NCBI GenBank assembly: GCA_947311845.1
Contig: CAMZMU010000041.1
Coordinates: forward strand, 119,374,100-119,438,099
Direction of reading: 5' to 3'
Length of the DNA: 64,000 bases
Source of the DNA: Poa pratensis
Taxonomy: Eukaryota > Streptophyta > Magnoliopsida > Poales > Poaceae
Positions 54,701-64,000 of the stretch are shown here, piece by piece (position 1 is the first letter of the stretch; every line of letters starts with the position of its first letter). The notes under the pieces are model-generated. The model worked only from the letters and a program-made list of their open reading frames with translations, was not told where the DNA came from and made no database searches. A program made the position numbers and the translations under genes.

Positions 54701-57700
54701 AATTCTGAAGCATGATCCAAAGGCAAATTGCTTGAACTAGCGCAAGTTAAGTGTCCATTTCTATCCTCCCCTTCCTTCTCATAACCATCGTTGTTGGGTA
54801 TATCCCTGATGAGGACTTCACAAGAGTCTAATGTGTCTCGACTACAAAATTGTGCAGTGATTGCATCACTACTATCTCTTGTTTCCTTGTGTAGCTCGTT
54901 TCTCCATTGTCCCCAATTGGATGTGTATCCACTCAGGTAATGTTTAGTACTTCCATCAACATGATCTTTCCTTTTTCGTTGTGGTCTAATTGTACGAAGT
55001 CCTCGTACCTTAGTTCTCTTCCAGTTGTCCATAGTTGATTCCTTAATCGTAGAGCAACCCAACTGGGTGCTACTAGGTTGCCTTCGCTTAGACGCGTCTT
55101 CTAATGATTCAATGGCTTCATTGTGTTTTGGGATACAACCACTACACGACCATTCCACTACCGAATCGAAGATTACCTTGTCCAAGCAATATCTACAAAA
55201 CAACAAACCATGTTAAGTGAAAGATATAGCTGTCCTTTCTTTAAGAAGATGTTAATAGGGGATAACACTTGATCCTCAACATCTTTACACATGTCAAGAA
55301 AGGAGTTGCCCCTTCCTCTAAGAAGGCATACATATCTAGGAGCACATGACAATGTCAAATGTCACAAATGATCTAGTTAAAGTAAAGCCATCAAATGATG
55401 GCTAGAGTCTCACAACGAGCTTAGTCCACTATTGAGCGCAAAGTCGCTTTATACGGGTTTATTTTGTATAATCATTTTGCATGCATCTCTTGAAGGATCA
55501 TTGCTTCTCACTGGAGTACCTGTAAGCTTTGGATATGGAAGGTTCTGATACTAGTGTACAATACTCCCCACTATAATGCATGGTATCACATGATGCCATA
55601 TAGTAATATTATCATAGCCACACCTTATTTATTTGTTTATGGAATCTCAATACAAATATATACAAATATATGTACAAGAATTAATTGCCATTAAACTATC
55701 TAGTTTTATGTGCTACGATACCATACCAGGGGTAGAAACCATTATTATATCTTTCTTCACTAACTGTCGCCACATCAGATTTTTGCCAACATGACATGCA
55801 TTATACTATCTATGATACCCCCACTATGTCTAGTCAGGACACAATCCAATTCTAACTCAGTTTGGGATATAATCAATGCATGATTAATAGCTACTCCTTT
55901 AGTTCCAAATTATTTGAAATTTTAGCTCTTCCCCAAGCCAAACTTTTCAATGTTAAGCCAAGTCTATAGAACAATGTGTTAAGATCTACAACAACAAAGA
56001 AGATATAATTTATGATGAATCTAATAGAACTAATTTCATGTTGTAGAGCTAGAACCTCAAATAATTTGGAACGAAGATAGTAAAATTGGTATCATAAGCC
56101 TTATTCATGGAGATGTGGAGATCTTTGAGGCCAATAGATATGTATGCCTTCTTAAGAAACAAAAATGACAACCAGAGGCAGAGCATATGGGTTGGGGGAG
56201 GGGCGAGAAAAGATTGACCGCTCAAGGGTTGTAACAACCATATGTAGCATATCCCTAATATGCTATATACCTTGGGCCTTGAGTCCTAATTAGATCCAGG
56301 CATCTAGACGGCAAGCAGCATCTACGAGATTGCTAGTGATGTAACGAATTCACGATGATATGACGTATATGACGTCGATCAAATGATAGGGAGATAACTT
56401 GTTGTCGGTGCCCTAGCTTACATAGAACCTAGAAGCGACCACACCGGTCCATGCCCCCACCGAAATATTGTGTGTCAACTTTTGTGCTTGAGCTCAAATT
56501 TCTCATGGCCAAATATCCACTGTAGGCCTCTAAGCTTTATACATAGGCAAGTCTATTAAGATTGCTTTCATTTGGCCACTTAGGCCTAATCTACAAGTAC
56601 AACCCTATAACGAGATAATTAGGGTGTGTTTGGATTTTACGCTCGAGCAAGGATTTGTAGCTAGCCCAAGCTACAAGGTTCAAAAAAGCAGACGCTTAGG
56701 CTGATTAAAGCGCATAATTAAGCGCATCGGAGGCTCACCGCTTCGGTTTCGACCTGAGCCAATAAACTAGGAGTCAAATCCATTATTGCTTCTACACACT
56801 TCTACTATACTCTACATAATTTGGCACTATAGCCAGAAGTTGTGCAGTGGTTTCTAGAGTATTCCAGCTATGAGTAGTAAGTAGGTTGTTTGTATTTGCT
56901 TTCATAGCTTCAAAAGTAGTGTACTCTAGAACCTTCTAGCTATAAGTAGAGCTAAGTAGTGAAGGCTATAAGAGAGCTCCATTCTAGTGATCTTAGTGGC
57001 CAGGTTAGACGCGACAAGACTATCGCTAACCTGGAGAATCGTTACTTTTGGCCACAACTAAAGAGAGATGCTGGAAAGTTTGTTCAGCGATGCCCCGTAT
57101 GTCAAACCTGCAAAGGCCAAGTCGCGAACACAGGGTTGTACATGCCTTTACCTATTCCTGAAGCTCCAAGGGAGGATTTCTCTATGGACTTTGTCTTGGG
57201 TTTGCCAAGAACAAGGCGCGGGAATGATGCAGTGTTTGTGGTGGTGGACAGGTTCTCTAAGGGTGTGTTCGGTTGTGGAATCAGATGGAATGGAACCATT
57301 CCATTCTATCAAAATGCAACCGTTCCATTCTTGTGTTCGGTTTGGACAAAAAACTGTCATGGAACCGTTCCATTCTTGTGTTTGGTTTTGGAATGGGGTG
57401 AGAATGGAATGGCTAAAAGTGGCTTGTGGTCACCTCTTTAATTATTACTAATGTCGATTAATTATTCCTAAACTTGATTAATTATATCTAAACTCGATTA
57501 ATTATTCCTAAACTTGATTAATTATTCCTAAACTTGATTAATTTGTTCCTAAACTTGATTAATTATCGCCCGTTCCACCTCGTCTGGCCGATTCGGCCGG
57601 ACCGGTGCGTTCCGCATCTGGAGGGAATATTCTCTTACTGGGAACCACCTCGTTCCATTCCACTTTTTAACCGAACATAAGAATGGGTTCTAGGTGTGGA

Positions 57701-60700
57701 ACGGTTCCATTCCGTTCCACTCCATCCCAGAACCGAACACACCCTAAAATGGCTCATTTCATTCCATGCCGCAAGAGAACAGATGCTCATCATGTGGCAA
57801 ATTTGTTCTTTCGAGAAGTGGTCAGACTTCATGGGATCCCAAGGTCCATCGTCTCGGACCGTGATAGCAAGTTTCTTGCTACATGTTGGCTCACTTTGTG
57901 GAAGCAGTTCAACACCGAATTAAAATTTTCTAGTACTGCTCATCCACAAACAGATGGTCAGACGGAAGTGACGGAAGTTTTTGGGTAATCTGATATGTTG
58001 CATTTGTGGAGATAGAAAGGGACAATGGGACTTGGCTTTATCCCTCGCTGAATTCTCCTGTAACAACTCCCAGCATAGATCAACAGGAAGAAGTCCTTTT
58101 TCTATAGTCTACACTAAAGTTCCAACACATGTGGTGGATCTAGTGAAGCTGCCATCAAGGAGAAACTCAAAATCAGCATTGTCCTTTGCTAATAACTACA
58201 CCGAATTATTTGAAAGAAATTCGCTGTGTGGTGGAGGCGCAAAATCAAAAGTACAAGCAGTTAGCTGATTGCAAATGGAGGTTAAAGACATTCCAAGTTG
58301 GTGACAAGGTAATGGTATACCTTCGTAAAGAAAGACTGCCTTTAGGCATCAAAGGGAAGCTTAGGCAGCGGAAATATGGACTCTTCTCAATTCTGAGGAA
58401 GATAAATGACAATGCCTATGTGATAGATCTTGCAAGTGGCATGCGAATCTCCAACACATTCAATGTGGCTGACCTGACTCTTTATCATCCAGAACAAGCA
58501 CTTTATGAAGATAACTCAAGGTCGAGTTCTAAACAACCGGGGAAGGATGATGAGGGACAGTAGAGAAATAAAATAAAAATAAACTAGGAGTCAAATCCAT
58601 TATTATTTCTACACACTTCTACTATACTCTACATAATTTGGCACTATAGCTAGATGTTGTTTAGTGGTTTCTAGAGTATTCCCGCTATGAGTAGTAAGTA
58701 GGTTGTTTGTATTTTCTTTCCTAGCTTCAAAAGTAGTGTACTCTAAAACTTTCTAGCTATACGTAGAGTTAAGTAGTGAATGCTCATGGAGCCTATAAAT
58801 ACAGGTCCTCGCCTCTACCTATGTAACCAGACTATGTACCCACTATCTATCAATAAAAAGGAACTTTGTGTTCTGTCCTAGAAATCTTAAATTAGATCTT
58901 GTGTGTTAAAAGTTTGGATTGAACTCTTGGCAGCCCACGCCTCTAGAGCGATATCTAGCGCAGCACGTTGAAGTGGTTCCTTCAACATTTGTGATGTTCA
59001 CATTGTAGCAGCAAGGTGGAGTTGTTACTCCACAACCTTGTGCTGCTTGTTGTTGCATGTCCGTACAAAATGCTTAAGCGCGCTGAAGCGTTATTTAAGC
59101 GCATCGGAGCCTCACTGCTCGCACACCGTTTACCACTTTTTTAACCTTGCCAAGCTACTGCCTACAAGGGCTAGGCTAGTTGTTCCGTTCGTCCAGCGGT
59201 CAACATGCCGAGCGTTTTCACGAGACCCGTAGATAGAGTTCTCGAAGTGCCGAAGAGAGCTACATTCGAAGTAGGGTTGTTGCTAGGGTTGCAAGACGAA
59301 GCCATAGGTCGCGAAGCATGTGGATCGTTACTCTTGATACCATGAAAAACAATGCGATAGATGGCACACAACTAGGACATGCAGCTCATGCTTCGATATA
59401 TAGACGTCCTACGTCCTTTGGTCATGTTAGGTACAACCGAATCAATCTACCTGCTAACCACATCAATCTACCTTATCTAGATTAGTTTGTACAACAAGTA
59501 AACTATAAGTATTTTATTGATCTTTCTCATGAACTGCTTATGCCCCATAAGTTGGGCTCAATAAGACCATTAAGAAGCAATTCTAGGAGGACTAGGTCAA
59601 GTTGGTAGCCAACACCTTTAGTAAGAGGCAATCTCACTTGCTTCCCAACACTCTAGCCAAATTGATTTTTCTCACTAGAAGAATGGACAGGTGGGCTTGT
59701 TTGAATCGCTGGTGATAAAAGGGTAGTTTGTTGTATCACAAAATAAGCTCGTGGTGGCCGACTTTAGCTTCCACACAGTGTTTTACGCAACTGGCCTTTA
59801 AGGAGCTAGGGATCATTAAAGGACCATGAGACGAAGAGGGAGGTGCAGATAGCATGTGGGTGAAGATAGCAAGTTGTGAAGACATGTACTGAACTAAACT
59901 AGCTTGCTAAAAAAACTTACATTGTGGACCGGAGGTACTAGTTAGGAAGGTACATGGGCTTACAAAAGGCCAGAAATATGAACCTAAAGACGCATGGTGG
60001 TGGAATGAGGATGCCCAACAGGTTACCAAGGCGAAGGTGTGCAACAAGAGTTGCCACCATGACCATGATAAAAGCAAGAGACAAACATGCCAAGAAGACT
60101 GTAAGGTAAGGATATTCCAAAAGTGGATACTATTGGATCGGGTGAATTAGAGATAGACAAAGGTCTGTTAGAATTTCAACCCTTCTCCTTTCAGGGCTTA
60201 TTCAAAAGAGAATCTAGTACACTGGTCTTGATTATTAGAATAGGACAAACGAACCAGACCCGTCAGTATCTTTGTTTCAATGTTTCAAGACAAAACAAAA
60301 CCCTAAACAGATAGTTTGTCCCAAGGGCGCCAGTCCAAGTTATGCTACTGAAAAAAATTCCTCCAGCAAAGTTCCTACACCACGTATGTTTATGTCCAAC
60401 AAAGGGATTATGTGGAGATGGATATCACTGCCGATGATGCTTGCGGGAGATGGGAGATCAATGATACTTGAGTAGCGAAAAAGGGATTATAAGATGAGTT
60501 TCACTGTTGATGATGCTTGCGGGAGATCATGGTATTTAAGGAGAAACATGTAAGTTAAGACATGCAAATGATTTCTCTTGACCTTGCTGATGTATTGTTC
60601 ACAAGTGCTCATTTCTATCTCAAGTCTTAGTCCATATTCAAAGGTTGCAATACATTTGTTTGGTCATACATGATGTCCACTCTTACAAGATTGATCTAGT

Positions 60701-63270
60701 TCACAATTCCTGTGATATGGGAAGGATGTCTGAAAATGGCCATTTCTACTATTAATGCAACAAATAACTTCACCATTTTGGCATAATTTCTTTGTTCTGA
60801 ACTCCTAAAATTTATGTTGCTCAAATAGCATGTACAAGGGGTAATAATCTCACCACCTCCATCAAAGAAGTTAATGCAAAAACAGATCCACCTCACCTTT
60901 TGACCAACCACAAGATGCTATATCCCTAACCACCTCGCATCCTTCGAACCAAACAAAGACTTTGCTCATCTATGCACACAATCAAACAAAAGGTAGGATA
61001 TCCCCATCAGCTCCTTCAACCAACCATGTGGATGGGAATATGCAAACCAACCCAACTTGTCGTCAAACTAAACACACCAAATATAAACCTAATGCAACAT
61101 CCAACATGGGCGACAATATGCTCGTGAAGTCACATTTTTATAGACATGCATGTACTAACCTACCTTCTCATACTGACATCATTGCACTAACTACTAAATA
61201 CAAAAATTTAGAACAATTGTTCCATGAACGCTTAACCCAGTGAATCGATTCATCTTCACTTTGAACTGACCACGAAGACTGGTTTGAAACAAGATAGCAT
61301 GTTGTTTTGTTTCAACGAACTTTTTTCTAATAGTTGGGGCACTTACCATGAAAAAGTAGCATATGGTTAGCAGTTAATAATCTATATATCTATGAGCATT
61401 GCGATATTATTTCGAGCAAGAGAGTATTGCAGTGCTAACAAGAGATAAAATAAGTTTCATGCACCAACCATTATAACCAAAATGAGAAGGTTGGGAAATC
61501 CACATATATTTCAATACCGCCTCCTATGTCGGCTCAATAAGATCTAAATGTGGACATAAATAGGTTTTTTCTCTTCTAAATATCAAAAACCAAGAATTAA
61601 ACCCAAGACCTCTGCTCATATACCATATTAAGTTTCATGCACCAAAAATACTAAACTGGTGGAGAAGGTTGGACACTCCACATATACTTCAACAAATATC
61701 AACCCATAAAACTACCTATAATTAGAATTACTATTATGTTAACCTTATATTAGTGGTAACATCCAACAACCAAAGTAACTAAGTTACTATAACCTAGCAA
61801 CCAAGTGATCATAATGTGGCTATAATTTAATACAGACAAAATTTAATATCAAAACATGCTAACATAAGATCTAGTTTTGAAATCTTGTCACGGTCAAATC
61901 AATCTGGTTAACAATTAAGAAACGGAAGTCATTTCAGGTTTAGGATTAATAGAATCTTGGTGATATCATGATTTTGCATGCATTGTTTGAGAGACTGGGT
62001 GTAGGCCGCATACTAGAGCTAGTATGGGATATCGCTACATTGTCTTGTCCAAATGTTTCTACACACATCGTTTTTCCTATTCAAAAAAATATACCAATTT
62101 GACCTTGTACCCTTGTCATCTTCTTCCTCTCCTCTTTTGTCATAACTCTGATTCTTTCGAACAAGTGAAAATTCAATTAATTGGACACTAGTACCCTTGT
62201 AACTCCCCATCTTTCCCTTGTTAGTTAGTCGTGGATGACCTTATAAGCTTTGCTAACCAATGGCCACGTTGAGCTTCCAACGAGCATGAAACAATGTATT
62301 GTAGGATTGATTGTCACCTCAATGTATGCTCGAGGTGAAGATGTGTAGGACCCTATAGTTACGCAAGGCGTTCCTCTATTGCTTGTTACGCCACAATGGG
62401 GTCGAGCTCCCACACACCAGCTTGTCGAAGCATCAGTGGCAAGGGGAGAAGCTAGGATGGTTGACAAGGTACGGTGTGTCCACTACTCTAGTGGTGGAGA
62501 GGAAAAAAGACGATTGATCTTTTCAAATTGGAGCTTACAAGTTCATATATAAATGGCTAAGAAAACAAGAAGACAGGGCAAAATGTTGAGAGATAAAAAA
62601 ATCACTTGTAGGGGCAAAGATCCAAAGATGACCAACTTGGAGGAGAAAAGCCGCATCAAGTTTTTTTGGCAAGAGTGTCATCAACTTTGGGGAATATTGT
62701 TAAATTACCCAAGATTTTTGTCCAATTTTCAATAAATAAACCGGAGAATCAAAATAAAATATTTTTCCACAAGATTGTGAAATATGCCGCACGGTCTCAG
62801 TAAGTTATCCATGCATTTATTAGAAGTAAAATCCTCCTCTAATCTATCATTTTGAGACAAAAACAGAGGGCATAGAGATGACTAGGGGGAAATTTTTGGC
62901 ATACCGATGCCTAGCAGCGCTCTTGCATTTGCTGCAGCGCACCAAAAGTTGTCTGAAGCCAGCAACTCCACACTCCTCACACACAGCATCCTGCACACAA
63001 AGATCCACATAAAAAAGTGGATTAGAATTGGCTACGAAGATCCGCGAAGTAAATAAAATCGCAAATAACCGCATCCGCTCTGAACACAGACGGCCCCCAA
63101 ACCAAAACCGCTCCCATTGCGCTTACACAGAACCATGTCGCCGGCGGTCCAGGAAAATCCGATCCGGCCCCGCCGCCGCCACCGGAAAGAAAAACTCGAG
63201 AAACCCAGCAGGGGAAGAAAGAGAGAGAAACGGCGGACAGGGTAGAACGAAGAGGAAGACGGCGTACCAT
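51761..63270 (-). CDS. PHD-finger protein with AIPP2-like C-terminal module
   Basis: Probable nuclear chromatin-associated protein, related to Arabidopsis AIPP2-type PHD proteins. Exons 5' to 3': 63270-63268 (only the ATG is coding), 62990-62905, 55192 to about 52951, 52860-52651, 52569-52445, 52227-51761. The PHD finger ([25 protein letters not shown]) is split between exons 2 and 3 by a 7.7-kb intron. Exon 3 encodes a long Ser/Asn-rich region with three 80-residue repeats. Exons 4-6 encode the SPOC-like module ([53 protein letters not shown]), all in phase. Inside exon 3 the frame changes near 53215 and again near 53010. An unannotated 217-nt GT-AG intron (53223-53007) would reconcile them; otherwise two indels break the gene. 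Confidence 0.75.
53641..54360 (-). repeat. Three 240-bp tandem repeats inside PHD-gene exon 3
   Basis: Units at 53641-53880, 53881-54120 and 54121-54360 differ by only a few bases each. Each encodes 80 residues including [29 protein letters not shown] and [13 protein letters not shown]. The period is a multiple of three, so copy number can change without breaking the frame. Confidence 0.95.
55193..56758. other. First part of the 7.7-kb PHD-gene intron
   Basis: No coding signal. Contains the Stowaway MITE at 55894-56080. Repeats of ATAAGCGCAT type near 56705-56740 resemble sequence right of the retroelement (59085-59115). Confidence 0.45.
55894..56080. mobile_element. Diverged Stowaway-type MITE, 187 bp
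   Basis: CTCCTTTAGTTCCAAATTAT at the left end pairs with ATAATTTGGAACGAAGATAG at the right end, flanked by TA on both sides (55892-55893, 56081-56082). The ends are mutated from CTCCCTCC, so it is old. Inside the PHD-gene intron. Confidence 0.7.
57261..57744. mobile_element. Tourist/PIF-Harbinger-type MITE, 484 bp, TSD TAA
   Basis: Termini GGGTGTGTTCGGTT and AACCGAACACACCC with TAA duplicated on each side (57258-57260, 57745-57747). GGAATGGAACCATTCCATTC-type pairs lie inside. No coding capacity. It sits in the integrase sequence. Confidence 0.92.
57437..57570. repeat. TTAATTATTCCTAAACTTGA tandem repeat inside the MITE
   Basis: About six 20-21-bp units of (A/C)TTGATTAATTATTCCTAAA with small changes, in the middle of the Tourist-like element. 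Confidence 0.88.
58901..62904. other. Remaining part of the 7.7-kb PHD-gene intron
   Basis: No convincing exon on either strand. The composition is that of old repeats. Local duplications: 60400-60453 and 60479-60528 share GATGATGCTTGCGGGAGAT; 61477-61530 and 61643-61695 share GAGAAGGTTGG and CTCCACATATA-type words. No transposon terminus was recognised. Confidence 0.45.
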
Positions 63271-63610
63271 CTCGCGGCGCCTGCAGGGTCCGCTCAGATC
63301 TTCCGCCTCACGAACTACCGGAGCATCGAAAACCAGGCCTTCCTCAACAGAAGCAGCAGTACCTAGGGCTTGATGAGCGAGCGCCGCCGGAGGGAGGGCA
63401 AAAGAGACCTGATGGGACGGAAGAGGCGGTATCAGGGGAGAAGAGAAAACGCAATTGATGATGGAAACGGACAGCTGCGCATATCTAGGACAGCTCGCGA
63501 CGTGTCCTGGAACCTGGATGTTGGGCCAAATCCTATTTGCTGTCCGCGGTGGCGCACGCGGCTGGAGCCACGCACTACTGGGTCGGCCCAGTTACGTTTT
63601 ACTTTTTGAA
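63271..63610 (-). promoter_or_regulatory. First-exon leader and promoter region of the PHD gene
   Basis: GC-rich sequence immediately upstream (minus strand) of the ATG/GTACGC donor at 63268. The 5' untranslated exon probably extends to about 63380. GGGTCGGCCCAGTTACG near 63580 contains GGCCCA (site II-like). No TATA box was found. The split right after the ATG is inferred from frame and family start (MDAVCEEC). Confidence 0.5.
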
Positions 63611-63875
63611 TTTGCTTTGTTGACGCCTGAATGTAGGGTGTATAGTTTTCTGCGACATGTGTATTTTGCCTATAGTTAACTTATTTATTTTCTAGAAAAA
63701 AATCACAAGAGATGAGTTCTTAATATGCACAAAGTGAATACAATCTGTTAAATCTCTCTTTGGAGACTAGGTCTCATTATTTGATGAGTCAAATTATCCA
63801 TAAATGGCAAATACACCTTATATTATGGAATTTTCTTCAAAAAACTATACACTTTATATCAAGAAACGGAGGGAG
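63611..63875. mobile_element. Possible degenerate Stowaway-type MITE
   Basis: GGTGTATAGTTTTC (63638-63651) is complementary in its core to AAAACTATACACT (63840-63852), and the right end reads ACGGAGGGAG followed by TA. The left terminus is not recognisable, so this is tentative. Confidence 0.4.
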
Positions 63876-64000
63876 TATTATTATGGGTCTGTCTAATACT
63901 CAACCGACTGAGAATTAAGAACCCCTAGCTTTTTATTACAACCCCTCCTAAATGATGTAAGTATGGTTGTTTGAGGCAGAAAGTTTCAGACGCACTCTTT

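Larger units (their letters stand above)
56970..58563 (+). pseudogene. Ty3/gypsy integrase remnant, split by a MITE and frameshifted
   Basis: The zinc-binding region survives as CPVCQTCKG. The DDE core has MDFVLGLP (first Asp) and VSDRDSKF (second Asp), then TDGQTEV (Glu). The C-terminal domain reads [19 protein letters not shown] and [13 protein letters not shown], ending TAG at 58561-58563. It is interrupted between DRFSK and MAHFIP by the MITE at 57261-57744, and the frame shifts near 57975 and near 58200. Non-functional. Confidence 0.85.
56759..58900 (+). mobile_element. Internally deleted Ty3/gypsy LTR retrotransposon
   Basis: The block starting ATAAACTAGGAGTCAAATCC is present at about 56762-56966 and again, longer, from 58579. 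These are the 5' LTR remnant and the 3' LTR; the latter continues through TATAAATA at 58796 and AATAAAAAGG at 58851. The 5' LTR copy runs straight into integrase, so gag, protease and reverse transcriptase are deleted. Lies in the PHD-gene intron, plus orientation, opposite to the gene. Confidence 0.75.

Noticed and set aside
63028..63270. PHD-gene first exon extending downstream as [14 protein letters not shown]...
   Set aside because: The ATG is followed at once by a GTACGC donor, and joining it to 62990 gives MDAVCEECG, a start consistent with the PHD finger.

Overview
The window is nuclear DNA from a grass, most likely a cool-season cereal or relative. The evidence is intron-containing plant genes with GC-rich first exons, a eukaryotic tRNA-Pro gene, CACTA (En/Spm) elements starting CACTACAAG, Stowaway and Tourist-like MITEs, and a Ty3/gypsy remnant. 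The species cannot be named from sequence alone. Exon coordinates below were worked out by hand from reading frame, GT/GC-AG borders and family resemblance.

Layout. (1) 1-5731, minus: a 12-exon PX/PXA sorting-nexin-like gene whose C-terminal end lies off the left edge. (2) 6566-7101, minus: a small coding remnant broken by frame changes. (3) 7.3-13.2 kb: mostly intergenic, with a foldback MITE, local duplications, a 64-bp Stowaway palindrome and a GC-rich island; a tRNA-Pro(AGG) lies at 13185-13256. (4) 14.0-21.1 kb and 49.6-50.8 kb: a tandem array of four DUF241-family genes (A-D), each with a near-identical TATA box. Gene C is broken by one extra C; gene A has lost the stop position used by its sisters.

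(5) 21696-28624: CACTA element I (6.9 kb, TSD TGA). It has no TNPD transposase. It carries a zinc-knuckle ORF with an in-frame stop, the 3' end of a second CACTA family disrupted by another TIR element, a coiled-coil/transmembrane ORF and a decayed two-B3-domain gene. (6) 29635-46283: CACTA element II (16.6 kb, TSD TGA), nearly complete. It has a three-exon TNPD transposase, an eight-exon TNPA-like (Transposase_24) gene, a minus-strand two-B3-domain gene, a four-copy 660-bp tandem array, and terminal clusters of TGACC/GGTCA. (7) 46978-49768: a second tandem copy of 27451-29634 plus 46287-46977. It lacks element II and preserves its empty site, so the order of events can be read directly. (8) 51761-63270, minus: a PHD-finger gene with an AIPP2-like C-terminal module. 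Its PHD finger is split by a 7.7-kb intron that holds a gypsy integrase remnant, itself disrupted by a Tourist-like MITE.

The host genes are a membrane-trafficking protein, a chromatin-reader-type protein and a tandem family of unknown function; no pathway links them. The rest is a layered transposon history. The most unusual theme is that two unrelated CACTA elements both carry a double-B3 DNA-binding gene.
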